From Sphingomonadales bacterium (lineage in GTDB: Bacteria; Pseudomonadota; Alphaproteobacteria; Sphingomonadales; Sphingomonadaceae): 52,104 nt of DNA. The stretch lies in contig JAIEOM010000034.1 in assembly GCA_019750455.1 (NCBI GenBank), positions 1-52,104 of the forward strand, given 5' to 3'. Every line of letters starts with the position of its first letter. Positions within the stretch are counted from its first letter, which is position 1. This document shows, piece by piece, positions 16,864-27,081 of the stretch. The position numbers and the translations under genes were made by a program. The notes under the pieces are model-generated. The model worked only from the letters and a program-made list of their open reading frames with translations, was not told where the DNA came from and ran no database searches.

Positions 16864-18939
16864 CTAGCCGCCCCGCAGCAGCTGAACGCCCCAATCGCGC
16901 TCGAACAGATACAGCAAAATCCTCGCCGCCTCGCCGCGGGGGGAGGTGAGGCCCCCGTCGCGCTCCATCAACAGCCGCGCATCGCCATGGGCCACGGGCA
17001 AAAGGCGCTGGGTCTGTTCAAGATCGGCGATCCGGAACCCCGCCTCGCCCGATTGCCGCGTGCCGAGCAATTCGCCTCCGCCTCGCAGCTCCAGATCCTC
17101 CTCGGCAATCCGGAACCCGTCCTGCGTCTCGCGCATCAGGGCGAGCCGCTTTTTGCCAGTTTCGGACAGTTCTTCGCCGCGCAGCAGGACGCAGCGGCTC
17201 TTCAGCGATCCGCGCCCCACCCGCCCGCGCAGCTGGTGCAACTGCGCAAGGCCGAATCGTTCGGCCTGTTCGATGACCATCAGCGTTGCGGTCGGCACGT
17301 CGACGCCGACTTCGATCACCGTTGTCGCGATCAGGAGCCGCGCCTCGCCCGAGACAAACCGCTCCATCGCCGCGTCCTTGACCTCGGGGCGGAGCTGGCC
17401 GTGGACCATCACCACGGCATCGCCGAATTGCTCCTTGAGCGCGGCATATCGGGCTTCGGCGGCGGCGATATCGGCAAGGTCGGGAACGCCATCGATCTCG
17501 CGCACCATCGGGCAGACCCAATAGGCCTGTTGCCCGCTGGCTAGATGCCGCGCGACGCCGGCAACCATCTCGTCCATCCGCGCCTGCGGGATGACAAGTG
17601 TCTCGATCGCCTGCCTCCCGGGCGGCAGCTCATCGAGGCGGCTAACGTCCATCTCGCCATATTGCGCCAGCGTCAGGGAACGCGGGATCGGTGTGGCAGT
17701 CATCGCAAGGGTGTGCGGCGCGCGCCGGCCCTTCGCGGCAAGCGCGAGGCGCTGGGCGACACCGAAGCGGTGCTGCTCGTCGATCACCACCAACCCGAGA
17801 TCGCGGTAATTGACCGTGTCCTGAAAAATCGCATGGGTGCCGACTAGCAGCTGAACCGAGCCGTCGAGCAGCCCCATCAGGATCGATTCGCGCTCCCGCC
17901 CCTTGGCGCGCCCCGTCAGCAGCGCGATCTCCACGCCCGTCGGCCCGAGCATCTTGCGCAGCGTTTCGAAATGCTGGCGGGCGAGGATTTCGGTGGGGGC
18001 CAGCAGCGCGGCCTGCTTGCCCGCCTCGACCGCGATCAGCATCGCATTGAGCGCGACCACCGTCTTGCCCGCCCCAACATCGCCTTGCAGCAGGCGGAGC
18101 ATCGGGGCCTCCTGCGCCATGTCGCCCGCGATCTCGGCGATCGAGCGCTGCTGCGCCCCGGTGAGGCCAAAGGGCAGTTGCAGCTTCGCACGCAAGCCCC
18201 CGTCGCCCACCAGCGCCTGCCCGCGCCGCCGCCGCCCTTCCGCCTTGACCAGCAGCAGCGCGAGGCTGTTCGCCAGCAATTCGTCATAGGCAAGCCGGTC
18301 GCGCGCCTTGCCATCGGTGCTTTCATGGCCGAGCCGCAAGGCATCGCGCCATGCCGGCCAGCCCGAGCGTTCGAGCTGACCGGGCTCGATCCATTCGGGA
18401 AGCTCGGGCAGCCGCGCCAGCGCCTGCTCCGCGAAGTCGGCGATGCGCGGCTGGGTGAGGCCATCCGACAGACGATAGACTGGCTCGGAGAGGCGGGCCA
18501 TGTGCGCCGCGCTCTCGGTCTCGATATGATCGGGATGAACGATCTGGAGCATGTCGCCATAGCGGTCGAGGCGGCCTGCCACCCAGCGTTTCTCGCCGAC
18601 GGGCACCACCTTCTTCGCGCTGTAGGCCGCCTTGCCGAACCATGTCAGCGAACAGACATTGCCCGCCGCGTCCTGAGCCAGCACGCGGTAAGGCCCGCGG
18701 CTGCCCGCGCGCGGGGCACGATGCTCGATAGCGGTCAGCGCGATGACCACCTGCTCGCCCTCGGACGCCGAATCGAGGTCCGCGACCGCCCTGCGGCTGA
18801 CAAAGCGTTCCGGAAGGTGGTAGGCGAGATCCTTGATCCGCGTCAGACCGAGCTTCTCCAGCGGCTTCATGAGCTTGGGGCCGACGCCTTCAAGCGTCGT
18901 CACTTCGGCGAACAGCGGGTTGAGAGCCTCGGGGCGCAT
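16864..18939 (-). CDS. recG: ATP-dependent DNA helicase RecG
   Basis: A 691-residue RecG, the helicase that remodels stalled replication forks and Holliday junctions. The N-terminal wedge contains the helix-hairpin-helix-like TLEGVGPKLMKPLEKLGL. Next comes the SF2 core with Walker A GDVGAGKTVVALNAM, DEQH box VVIDEQHRFGV, and TATPIPRSL. The C-terminal part has RGRVGRGSLKSRCVLL and the RecG/Mfd-type TRG region. I start at the ATG at 18939; frame upstream of it overlaps the region before sdhE. Divergent from sdhE, and close to mfd, a related translocase. Confidence 0.95.
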   Translation of the reverse strand: MRPEALNPLFAEVTTLEGVGPKLMKPLEKLGLTRIKDLAYHLPERFVSRRAVADLDSASEGEQVVIALTAIEHRAPRAGSRGPYRVLAQDAAGNVCSLTWFGKAAYSAKKVVPVGEKRWVAGRLDRYGDMLQIVHPDHIETESAAHMARLSEPVYRLSDGLTQPRIADFAEQALARLPELPEWIEPGQLERSGWPAWRDALRLGHESTDGKARDRLAYDELLANSLALLLVKAEGRRRRGQALVGDGGLRAKLQLPFGLTGAQQRSIAEIAGDMAQEAPMLRLLQGDVGAGKTVVALNAMLIAVEAGKQAALLAPTEILARQHFETLRKMLGPTGVEIALLTGRAKGRERESILMGLLDGSVQLLVGTHAIFQDTVNYRDLGLVVIDEQHRFGVAQRLALAAKGRRAPHTLAMTATPIPRSLTLAQYGEMDVSRLDELPPGRQAIETLVIPQARMDEMVAGVARHLASGQQAYWVCPMVREIDGVPDLADIAAAEARYAALKEQFGDAVVMVHGQLRPEVKDAAMERFVSGEARLLIATTVIEVGVDVPTATLMVIEQAERFGLAQLHQLRGRVGRGSLKSRCVLLRGEELSETGKKRLALMRETQDGFRIAEEDLELRGGGELLGTRQSGEAGFRIADLEQTQRLLPVAHGDARLLMERDGGLTSPRGEAARILLYLFERDWGVQLLRGG

Positions 18940-19012
18940 GATGCAATCGCTAACACTGCCTTTGCGTCTTTGCGAGTTGAAGCGCTGCGAAGCTGTGGCT
19001 AGGTGCGTTGCC

Positions 19013-19291
19013 ATGACCGACGCCCCCTCATTCCAGCAACGTCTCGCCCGCGCGAAGTTCCGCGCCTGGCACCGCGGCACGCGCGAGGCCGATTACATGA
19101 TCGGCGGCTACTATGATCGCTACCACGCGGCATGGGGCGAGGCAGAGCTGGCTTGGTTCGAAGCCCTGCTCGACGAGGACGATGTCGATGTGATGGCGTG
19201 GGCACTAGGCACGCAGGACGCACCGGCGCACCTTGCAGGCGATCTGCTCGAGACGATGCGAAAGCTCGATTACGTAGACATTCCGCGTTAA
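19013..19291 (+). CDS. sdhE: Succinate dehydrogenase FAD assembly factor SdhE
   Basis: A 92-residue SdhE/Sdh5 (YgfY, formerly DUF339) protein that helps attach FAD covalently to the flavoprotein subunit of succinate dehydrogenase. The diagnostic RGxxE motif is present as RGTREAD (21-27), followed by the acidic segment EALLDEDDVDVMAWALG. Start chosen at the ATG at 19013, which gives the family length. In many alphaproteobacteria it lies between recG and mfd, as here. Confidence 0.95.
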   Translation: MTDAPSFQQRLARAKFRAWHRGTREADYMIGGYYDRYHAAWGEAELAWFEALLDEDDVDVMAWALGTQDAPAHLAGDLLETMRKLDYVDIPR

Positions 19292-19351
19292 GGCCCGGAA
19301 CAAGTCCCGCTCCCTTGCTGTTTGGCTTGGGCGCCCCGCATATTCTCGTGA

Positions 19352-19376
19352 CCCCCACCTCGAAACGAGGTGGGGG
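19352..19376. repeat. GC-rich palindrome between sdhE and mfd
   Basis: A perfect 11-bp stem CCCCCACCTCG / CGAGGTGGGGG with an AAA loop, extended by three more Gs. It has no T tract, so it is not a classical intrinsic terminator. It may be a transcript-end stabiliser or a repeated extragenic palindrome. Confidence 0.55.
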
Positions 19377-19413
19377 GGGTCCTGCGTTGCCCCTTGTCCA
19401 GTGAAGTGACCAC

Positions 19414-22400
19414 ATGCCCGATCTCAACCGCATTCTTTCGGCCAAGGGCCCGCTGACCCTCGCCTCGCTGCCGCGCGGGAGCTTGCCGCTGGTGCTGGCC
19501 GACCTTGCGCGGGCGACGAAACGCCGTGCAGTGTTCATCGCGCCCGATGATGCGGCGATGCGCGCGGCGGCAGAGGCGGCAAGCTTCTTCGCGCCCGAGA
19601 TCGAGGTGCTGACCTTCCCCGCGTGGGACTGCCTGCCCTATGACCGCGCCAGCCCTGCCCTGTCGGTCAGCGCGGAACGGCTCGCTGCGCTTCACAGGTT
19701 GCAGCAACCGGGTGCTACCCAGCAATTGCTGGTGACGACGGTTAACGCCGTGCTCCAGCGCGTGCTCACCCCGTTCCGCGTTCGCGAGAGCGTGCGCGAA
19801 TTCACTGTCGGCACGAGGATCGGGCACGAAAGCCTTTCGGCGCTGTTGGTACGGCAGGGCTACAGCCGCACCGACACGGTGATCGACCACGGCGAGTTCG
19901 CGGTAAGGGGCTCGATCGTCGACATTTTTCCCTCGTCGCTCGACGCAGGGCTTCGGCTCGATTTCTTCGGCGACGAACTGGAGTCCCTCCGCCTGTTTGA
20001 CCCCGCCACGCAGCGCACCGTCGAAAGGATCGACAGCCACCTGCTGCTCCCCGCCTCCGAGGCGCTGCTCGATGACGAGAGCATAAAGCGCTTCCGCAGC
20101 CGTTACCGCGAGCTGTTCGGTGCCAACGCGACGCAGGACCCGCTTTATGAGGCTGTCTCCGAAGGGCGCCGCCTCGCCGGTATGGAACACTGGCTGCCGC
20201 TGTTCGAAACCAAGCTGGCCACGCTGTTCGATCATCTCGCCAAGGACGATGTGGTCCTGATCGATCAGGGCGCCCTTGGCGCGGCCGAAGAGCGGCTTGG
20301 CGACATCCGCGATTACCACGAACAGCGCGGGCGGATCGCGGGCGAGAAGAAGGGCTCCTACCGCCCACTCGCTCCCGATGCGCTTTACCTAGCGCGAGAC
20401 GAATTCGACGCCGCGCTGGCCGCCCTGCCAGCCCACCGCGCCTCGGGCTTCGCCGCCGAGGAAGGCGCGGGCCTCATCGACTTCGGCTTCCGCTCGGCCC
20501 GCGATTTCTCCCCGGAGCGCGGCCGCGGCGAGAATGTCTACGAAGCCGCCGCCGCGCACCTCAAGACCGTGGCGAAGTCCGCCCGCAAGTCATTGGTTGC
20601 AGCCTATTCGACAGGCAGCGCACGCCGCATCGCCGCGATCATCGACGAGGCCGGCGCGCCCACCGCGCTCGCCGACAACTGGCAGCAGGCGCTGGGGCTG
20701 GCGGCGAAGAACAAGACCGCAGTCGTGGTCCTGCCGCTCGAAACCGGCTTTGCCAGTGACACGCTCGAAATCCTCACCGAAGCCGACATCCTCGGCGACC
20801 GGTTGGTGCGGCGCAAGAAGAAGCGCAAAGATTCCGATGCCTTCCTCGCCGAGCTTCAGGCGCTGTCGCAGGGCGATCTTGTGGTTCACGTGGAACACGG
20901 GATCGGACGATATCTCGGGCTTGAGGCGATCCCCGTCGGCAAGAGCCAGCACGATTGCGTCGCGCTGGAATATGCAGGCGGCGACAAGCTGTTCATCCCG
21001 GTCGAGAATATCGACGTCCTCACCCGCTATGGCTCGTCCGAACAGTCGGTCGCCCTCGACAAGCTCGGGGGCGAGGCGTGGCAGCGCCGCCGGGCCAAAC
21101 TCAAGGAGCGGATCACCGCCATCGCGGGCGAGCTGATGCAGGTCGCCGCCGCCCGCGCCTTGCGGCAGGCCCCCGCCCTGCCCGCCGATCCCCAGACCCT
21201 CGGCCAATTCACAGATCGCTTCCCGTGGTCAGAAACCGAAGATCAGGAACGCGCCATCGCCGATGTGCTGTCAGACCTCGAAAGTGGCCGCCCGATGGAC
21301 CGACTGGTGTGCGGCGACGTCGGCTTCGGCAAGACCGAGGTCGCCCTGCGCGCCGCCTTCGTGGCGGCGATGCACGGCCAGCAGGTCGCGGTGGTCGCCC
21401 CCACCACGCTGCTCGCTCGCCAGCACTACCAGAATTTTGCGGATCGCTTCGCCGGGTTCCCGCTCAAGGTCGGTCGTCTCTCCCGCCTCGTCTCGTCCAA
21501 GGAAGCCGCCGAGACGCGCGAAGGGCTGGAAAGCGGGGATATCGATCTTGTCGTCGGGACCCACGCGATCCTCTCAAAGACCACCAAGTTCAGGAACCTG
21601 GGCCTCGTGATTGTCGACGAGGAACAGCGCTTCGGGGTCACCCACAAGGAGAAACTGAAGCAGCTGCGCGCCGACGTCCACGTCCTCACCCTCACCGCCA
21701 CCCCGATCCCGCGCACGCTGCAGATGGCAATGTCGGGCCTGCGCGAACTTTCCACCATCCAGACCCCGCCAGTCGATCGCCTCGCGGTGCGCACCTATGT
21801 GATGGAGTGGGACGACATGGTGATGCGCGAAGCCCTGCTGCGCGAACACCACCGCGGCGGGCAAAGCTTCATCGTCGTGCCGCGCATTTCCGACATGGCG
21901 GATATCGAGGAATGGCTGCGCGAAAACATGCCCGAGGTGAAGACCGTCTCGGCCCACGGCCAGATGGCGCCCGGCGAGGTCGAGGAGCGCATGGGCGCCT
22001 TCTACGATCGCAAATATGACGTCCTGCTCTCGACCACGATCGTCGAAAGCGGGCTCGATATCCCGTCCGCCAACACGATCATCATCCACCGCGCCGACCG
22101 CTTCGGCCTTGCCCAGCTCTACCAGCTGCGCGGGCGCGTGGGCCGGGCCAAGCTGCGCGCCTATGCCTATCTGACGCATGAGGCGGGCGTCGCCCTTTCG
22201 GAAGTCGCGCAGAAGCGGCTCAAGGTGCTCGGCGATCTCGACAGCCTAGGAGCAGGCTTCCAGCTGGCCAGCCACGATCTCGACATTCGCGGGGCGGGCA
22301 ACCTGCTGGGGGACGAGCAATCCGGCCATATCCGCGAGGTCGGTTTCGAGCTCTATCAGGCGATGCTGGAGGAAGCGATCCTTGCCGCCAAGGCGGGCGA

Positions 22401-22914
22401 AATGGGCCTCGAACGTCCGCGCGACAAGATCACACCGCAGATCACTGTCGATGCCCCGATCATGATCCCGGAGGATTACGTCCCTGACCTTGCCGTGCGC
22501 ATGGCGCTCTACCGCCGTCTCAACCAGGCCGAAGGGCAGCACGAGATCGAGAGCATGGCCGCAGAGATGATCGACCGCTTCGGCGATCTGCCGCAGCCGA
22601 CGAAGAACCTGATCCGCCTGATCGAGATCAAGCATCAGGCCATCGCCGCCAACATCGCCAAGATCGATGTCGGCGCACGCGGCACGCTGGTCACCTTCCA
22701 CCAGGACGATTTCCCCGATCCGGCGGGCCTCATCGCCTATGTCGCGCGCCTCAACGAAGGCGGCAAGGACACGGCCAAACTTCGCCCGGACATGAAGTTG
22801 GTGATCAACCGCGCCTGGAGCGATCCGCTCAGCCGTCTCAACGGGTTGTTCCAGCTTACCAAGGGCCTATCGGGTATCGTGAAAAAGGCGGCTAAGGCGA
22901 AAAAGGCTGCGTGA
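19414..22914 (+). CDS. mfd: Transcription-repair coupling factor Mfd
   Basis: A full-length 1166-residue Mfd, which pushes RNA polymerase off lesions and recruits UvrA. Domains in order: UvrB-like N-terminal region (about 1-330), RNA-polymerase-interacting domain with VVHVEHGIGRYLGLE (about 489-503), RecG-like translocase with Walker A GDVGFGKTE (634-642), VDEEQRFGV and TATPIPRTLQ, then the C-terminal TRCF autoinhibitory domain (about 1000-1140). Transcribed with sdhE; the ATG has only a weak Shine-Dalgarno (GAAGTG). A second parS-like sequence lies within the coding region at 20882-20897. Confidence 0.97.
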   Translation: MPDLNRILSAKGPLTLASLPRGSLPLVLADLARATKRRAVFIAPDDAAMRAAAEAASFFAPEIEVLTFPAWDCLPYDRASPALSVSAERLAALHRLQQPGATQQLLVTTVNAVLQRVLTPFRVRESVREFTVGTRIGHESLSALLVRQGYSRTDTVIDHGEFAVRGSIVDIFPSSLDAGLRLDFFGDELESLRLFDPATQRTVERIDSHLLLPASEALLDDESIKRFRSRYRELFGANATQDPLYEAVSEGRRLAGMEHWLPLFETKLATLFDHLAKDDVVLIDQGALGAAEERLGDIRDYHEQRGRIAGEKKGSYRPLAPDALYLARDEFDAALAALPAHRASGFAAEEGAGLIDFGFRSARDFSPERGRGENVYEAAAAHLKTVAKSARKSLVAAYSTGSARRIAAIIDEAGAPTALADNWQQALGLAAKNKTAVVVLPLETGFASDTLEILTEADILGDRLVRRKKKRKDSDAFLAELQALSQGDLVVHVEHGIGRYLGLEAIPVGKSQHDCVALEYAGGDKLFIPVENIDVLTRYGSSEQSVALDKLGGEAWQRRRAKLKERITAIAGELMQVAAARALRQAPALPADPQTLGQFTDRFPWSETEDQERAIADVLSDLESGRPMDRLVCGDVGFGKTEVALRAAFVAAMHGQQVAVVAPTTLLARQHYQNFADRFAGFPLKVGRLSRLVSSKEAAETREGLESGDIDLVVGTHAILSKTTKFRNLGLVIVDEEQRFGVTHKEKLKQLRADVHVLTLTATPIPRTLQMAMSGLRELSTIQTPPVDRLAVRTYVMEWDDMVMREALLREHHRGGQSFIVVPRISDMADIEEWLRENMPEVKTVSAHGQMAPGEVEERMGAFYDRKYDVLLSTTIVESGLDIPSANTIIIHRADRFGLAQLYQLRGRVGRAKLRAYAYLTHEAGVALSEVAQKRLKVLGDLDSLGAGFQLASHDLDIRGAGNLLGDEQSGHIREVGFELYQAMLEEAILAAKAGEMGLERPRDKITPQITVDAPIMIPEDYVPDLAVRMALYRRLNQAEGQHEIESMAAEMIDRFGDLPQPTKNLIRLIEIKHQAIAANIAKIDVGARGTLVTFHQDDFPDPAGLIAYVARLNEGGKDTAKLRPDMKLVINRAWSDPLSRLNGLFQLTKGLSGIVKKAAKAKKAA

Positions 22915-22929
22915 ACAGTCACCCCGGCA

Positions 22930-25062
22930 TCAGGCTCGCCTGAGCAGGGGCGATCCCTCGCCTTGCGCAGCAATGTGCGGCAGGTCCAATGCCTCGGCCG
23001 GCGCCGGGCGTCCGAACAGGAAGCCCTGTATGACGTCGCAGCCGCAATTGCGCAGGAAACTCGCCTGTTCAACGGTCTCCACCCCTTCAGCCACGACGCC
23101 CAGCGAAAGGGCATGAGCGAGACCCACCGTGGCCGACACGATGGCGGCATCCTCCTGATCCAGCGTGATGTCGCTGACAAAGCTCTTGTCGATCTTGATC
23201 TTGTTGATCGGCAGCGCCTTGAGGTGGGTAAGGGAGGCATAGCCCGTGCCAAAATCATCAAGCGCGACGCTCACGCCTGCGCTGCGCAGCTTCTGGAGCG
23301 CCTCGATCAACCGCTCCGCCCCGCGCCCGATAAGGACATTCTCGGTCACTTCGATCTCCAGGCAACGGGGCGGCACCCCCGCCCGGCGCAAGGCATCGAG
23401 CACCCGGTCGGCATAGTCCTTGCCGAGCAGCTCCATCCCCGAAGCATTGATCGCCACCCGCCCGAAATCGAAACCCTGCGCCGTCCAATGGCGCATCTGA
23501 TCGAGCACCTTTCGCAACATCTCGTCGCCCAACCGTGTGGCCAGATCAACGTTTTCGAAGGCGTACTCGATCGATTGCGGCGGCAGGATACGATCGCCGA
23601 CCTCAAGCCGCATCAGGGCCTCGAATCCCACCACACGGCCATGCCGCAGGGAATATTGCGGTTGGAAATGCGGCACCGCGAGCTTGCTTGAGACCACCAG
23701 CTTCGCGAGGTCCTGCTGGGCCATGCGTCGATCGACAACGTCCTGCATGTCGCTGGAATAGAAGCAGAAGCCCCCACGCCCGCTCTCCTTGACGCGATAC
23801 ATGGCCATGTCGGCATTGCGCATGAGGGTATCGAAGCGCGCCGAATCCGGCGGCGCGACGACCACACCGATACTCGCCATACAATCGAGCTGACGGTCCT
23901 GGTGGTCGAAGGGCTGGCGCAGCCGCTCGACGATCAGGCGCATCTGTTCGGAGATCGCCTCATGCGAATGCCGCGCGCCGCCCAGAAACACGAACTCGTC
24001 GCCCCCGAGCCTCGCGATATGGCCATGCGGTCCCAGAGCCTCCAGCAGGCGGCGGGCCGCCTCCCTGATCAGCGCATCGCCCACCGCATGACCAAGCGTA
24101 TCATTGACCAGCTTGAGATGATCGAGATCGATGAGCGCCAGCACGACCTGTGCGCCCTCGGCCTCGGCCGCAGCGAAGACCCCGACCGCGCGTTCGTGAA
24201 GTTCGGTCATGTTGATCAGGCCGGTCAACCGGTCGTGGCTGGCATTCCAGCGCATGCTCTGCTCGATCCGCAGGCGTTCGGTCACGTCCTGATTCAGGCC
24301 GCTAACGGCGACCACCACGCCGCTCGCATCGCGTTCGGGATAGGTGTGCGCCCAGATGATCCGCGTGCCGGAAACCGCCGTGAAGATTGGATATTCGAAG
24401 CTCTGCCCTTTCCCGAGAGCCACGGTTTTCTGGAGCGTCGATTTGATGGTCCGGAAATCCTTGGGATCGGTCACGCCCGCCAGCCCGACAAAGGGCACAA
24501 GAGCGCGCGCCCGGGGCAGGCCCGCCATGGCACAGGTTTCCGCAGAACAATCGATCACATCGGAGCCGACTTCCCAGCGCCAGCTGCCGATCCGGGCGAG
24601 AGTCTGAGTCTCCTCCAGTTCGCGGGCATGCCGTGCGAGAGCCTCGATGGCGACCTTGTGTTCTGTGATGTCGCGCTGGACCGAGACCCAGTGCGTAAGC
24701 TTCCCGTTGGCATCATGAAGCGGGCGGACACTGACATCCACCCACAGCGGGCTGCCGTCCTTGCGCTTGATCTGGAGCTCCTCCCGAAACGGCTGACCCA
24801 GCGCCAGCTTTGCTCCGATCCGGTCCATGACTTCGCGGTCAACCGCTTTGCGCGTAGCAACAGGAGGCCTGCGATCCAGCAGGTCCCTCAACGCAAAGCC
24901 GGTCATCTCGAGATAGGCGGCGTTGGCGAAGACAATCCGCATGGGGCCCGACAGAGCATCGGCAGCGGTGGCGATGACGATGGCATCGTCGGCCGCCTGG
25001 AGAATCGCCCTGCTAATTGCCGGATCGGTCAGTTCGAACCTGTCAGCTGGCGGCGTTCGCAT
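22930..25062 (-). CDS. PAS-PAS-GGDEF-EAL c-di-GMP signalling protein
   Basis: A 710-residue cytoplasmic hybrid protein. Two PAS domains fill roughly 10-260; the first resembles a LOV/PAS module but lacks the flavin-binding GRNCRFLQ-type motif. A complete GGDEF domain (RLGGDEF, GGDEF at 353-357) and a complete EAL domain follow (EAL at 481-483, with [14 protein letters not shown] and VVAEGVE). Both catalytic motifs are intact, so either cyclase or phosphodiesterase activity, or switching between them, is possible. No membrane segment is seen. The gene is convergent with mfd (stop codons 15 bp apart), and the stand-alone EAL gene lies 147 bp upstream on the same strand. Confidence 0.93.
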   Translation of the reverse strand: MRTPPADRFELTDPAISRAILQAADDAIVIATAADALSGPMRIVFANAAYLEMTGFALRDLLDRRPPVATRKAVDREVMDRIGAKLALGQPFREELQIKRKDGSPLWVDVSVRPLHDANGKLTHWVSVQRDITEHKVAIEALARHARELEETQTLARIGSWRWEVGSDVIDCSAETCAMAGLPRARALVPFVGLAGVTDPKDFRTIKSTLQKTVALGKGQSFEYPIFTAVSGTRIIWAHTYPERDASGVVVAVSGLNQDVTERLRIEQSMRWNASHDRLTGLINMTELHERAVGVFAAAEAEGAQVVLALIDLDHLKLVNDTLGHAVGDALIREAARRLLEALGPHGHIARLGGDEFVFLGGARHSHEAISEQMRLIVERLRQPFDHQDRQLDCMASIGVVVAPPDSARFDTLMRNADMAMYRVKESGRGGFCFYSSDMQDVVDRRMAQQDLAKLVVSSKLAVPHFQPQYSLRHGRVVGFEALMRLEVGDRILPPQSIEYAFENVDLATRLGDEMLRKVLDQMRHWTAQGFDFGRVAINASGMELLGKDYADRVLDALRRAGVPPRCLEIEVTENVLIGRGAERLIEALQKLRSAGVSVALDDFGTGYASLTHLKALPINKIKIDKSFVSDITLDQEDAAIVSATVGLAHALSLGVVAEGVETVEQASFLRNCGCDVIQGFLFGRPAPAEALDLPHIAAQGEGSPLLRRA

Positions 25063-25209
25063 TGCAGATCATCACCCTATCCGACCGGTTCCTCGCGCTT
25101 TCGGTGCGGGCAAGGAAAGGCTGTGCATGGCGCTCATATCCGAGCGTTTGTAAGCACGTGACCTCAAACAGGCTCGTAGTTCCGCCTAGACAGGGCGGAT
25201 CGTGCGGGC

Positions 25210-26043
25210 TTAGCCGTGTCCCATCCCTCGCGCTGTGCGGGCCAGCGCAAGAACGCTCTCGCTCGGCATCGGCTGGGCGCGAAGGAAACCCTGCCAGTAA
25301 TCGCAACCCTCGGCTGTGATCGCCGCGCGCTGGATTTCGTCCTCTATTCCTTCGGCATAGACCGCGAGCCCCAGCGCCTTCGCCAGAGCGATGATGGCAC
25401 GCAGCACGGCCAATGCGGTCGTATCGGCAGGAACGCCCTCCACCATCGCCTTGTCGAGCTTCAGGGCGTCCAGTGGCAGTTCGCGCAGATAGCGGAAATT
25501 GCAGAATCCCGAGCCGAAGTCGTCGAGCGCGGTGCGGAAGCCGAGACCACGCAGCGCCTTGAGCGCCGATGCCGCCTGCGCGAGATTGCGCAACAAAAGG
25601 TCCTCGGTGATTTCCAGCATCAGACGCTCGGGCGCAATCTCCGAGCGACCGATCAGTGCCGCGAAATCGGCGGCAAAACGCGGGTCGCCAAGTTCCTCGG
25701 GCGTGATGTTGAGCGACAGGGTCAGGCTGTCCGGCCAGGTTGCGGCATCCTCCAGCGCGCGGGCGACCACATGGCGCGAAAGGGGCGCGACCAGCGCGGC
25801 GCGCTCGGCCACGGCGAACAGATCGCGCGCACCGATCGCACCCAGTGTCGGGTGCCTCCAGCGCGCCAGAGCCTCCGCCCCCGTCAGCGCGCCGGTGATG
25901 CACGAGAACTGCGGCTGGAACAGCACTTCGATCTCGCGGCGATCGAGCGCGCGCAGCAGGTCCGCTTCCAGCACGCCCGGACTGACGCCCGGCAAACGCC
26001 CGCGCGATGCGCCACCGCGCAAGGATGTCAGGCCCTGTTCCAT
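25210..26043 (-). CDS. Stand-alone EAL-domain c-di-GMP phosphodiesterase
   Basis: A 277-residue protein made almost entirely of one EAL domain that hydrolyses c-di-GMP to pGpG. EAL is at 57-59 (GAEALARW). The remaining catalytic signatures are LNITPEEL, EITEDLL, DDFGSG, LKLDKAMV, VYAEGIED and WQGFLRA, so activity is expected. No sensory or membrane domain is visible. Same strand as the PAS-GGDEF-EAL gene, 147 bp apart, and divergent from nadK. Co-regulation with its neighbour is plausible but unproven. Confidence 0.92.
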   Translation of the reverse strand: MEQGLTSLRGGASRGRLPGVSPGVLEADLLRALDRREIEVLFQPQFSCITGALTGAEALARWRHPTLGAIGARDLFAVAERAALVAPLSRHVVARALEDAATWPDSLTLSLNITPEELGDPRFAADFAALIGRSEIAPERLMLEITEDLLLRNLAQAASALKALRGLGFRTALDDFGSGFCNFRYLRELPLDALKLDKAMVEGVPADTTALAVLRAIIALAKALGLAVYAEGIEDEIQRAAITAEGCDYWQGFLRAQPMPSESVLALARTARGMGHG

Positions 26044-26194
26044 CGCGTTCCTCTTGCCCGCCGCTCCCTTAGCCTTTGAACCTGCCCCTGCCTCGCATCA
26101 ATTGCAATCCGCCCGAAAGTGGCACATCAGGGCACCCGCCTGGAACGGCACCGGGGATAAACCGCCTCGGGCGCTTGGCGGGCGGAGGGAACAG

Positions 26195-26989
26195 ATGGCG
26201 AGCAATGGCATGACCTTTCAGCGGCTTGCGCTGCTGGCCTCGGAAACCGATCGAGCGCAGGAAGCGCGCGAAGCCTTGCTAGCTCAGGGCGATTGGGTTC
26301 CGCTGGGCGAGGCCGAGGCAGCCGTCGTTCTTGGCGGCGATGGCTATATGCTCCAGGTGCTCCACGCGATGCTTGATGCCCGACGCGTGATCCCCGCCTA
26401 TGGCATGAATCTCGGCACAGTCGGCTTCCTCATGAACCGCTATGACAAGCGCGCCGCGCTGCAGGCGCGCGTGAACAAGGCGCGCCGCTGGACGATCTCC
26501 CCTCTGCGGGTCGAGGCGGTGACGCAGGACGGCGACACCCATGTTCTCAATGCGATCAATGAAATTTCGCTGCTGCGCGAAACTCGCCAGACCGCGAAGA
26601 TCGAGGTAACCGTGGGAGACCGCGTGCGCATCCGCGAGCTGGTGTGCGACGGGGTGCTGGTGGCAACACCGGCCGGATCGACCGCCTACAACCTGTCTGC
26701 CCAAGGCCCGATCCTACCGCTCGACAGCAAGATGCTCGCCCTCACCCCGATCAGCCCTTTCCGTCCGCGCCGCTGGCGGGGGGCGATCCTGCCGGACCGG
26801 ATGAAGATCGTGCTGCGCGTCCTCGACCCGGCCAAGCGCCCCGTGGCCGCTGTCGCCGACCAGAAGGAACTACGCGATATCGCCGAGGTGCGGCTCGAAA
26901 TCGCGCATGACAATGATCTCACCCTGCTCTTCGACCCCGGACAGAGTTTGGAAGAGCGGATCGTCGCCGAGCAGTTCGTTACCGCGTGA
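26195..26989 (+). CDS. nadK: NAD kinase
   Basis: A 264-residue NAD kinase, which phosphorylates NAD+ at the 2' hydroxyl of the adenosine ribose to give NADP+. The GGDG motif is at 47-50. NLGTVGFLMN, the conserved NE dyad in NAINEISL, and ATPAGSTAYNLSAQGPI follow. The ATG at 26195 is preceded by GGAGGG at good spacing. A long in-frame extension upstream overlaps the divergent EAL gene and is not coding. Essential in most bacteria. Confidence 0.96.
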   Translation: MASNGMTFQRLALLASETDRAQEAREALLAQGDWVPLGEAEAAVVLGGDGYMLQVLHAMLDARRVIPAYGMNLGTVGFLMNRYDKRAALQARVNKARRWTISPLRVEAVTQDGDTHVLNAINEISLLRETRQTAKIEVTVGDRVRIRELVCDGVLVATPAGSTAYNLSAQGPILPLDSKMLALTPISPFRPRRWRGAILPDRMKIVLRVLDPAKRPVAAVADQKELRDIAEVRLEIAHDNDLTLLFDPGQSLEERIVAEQFVTA

Positions 26990-27018
26990 CGATCATGCGC
27001 GGGGAGCGCAAAACCCTC

Positions 27019-27047
27019 TTGCAATCCGTGTGCCCCCCCCATATAGG
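27019..27047 (+). promoter_or_regulatory. Promoter of tRNA-Asn
   Basis: TTGCAA (27019-27024) and TATAGG (27042-27047) are separated by exactly 17 nt and lie 34 bp before the tRNA 5' end, fitting a housekeeping sigma-factor promoter. Confidence 0.6.
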
Positions 27048-27081
27048 CGCGCCTCTGCCAGCGGACTTGTCTGCCGGTTGC

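Noticed and set aside
18940-19080. N-terminal extension of recG
   Set aside because: The extension is not RecG-like and would overlap the sdhE start region.
25499-26194. N-terminal extension of nadK
   Set aside because: It would overlap the divergent EAL gene; a proper ribosome site precedes the ATG at 26195.
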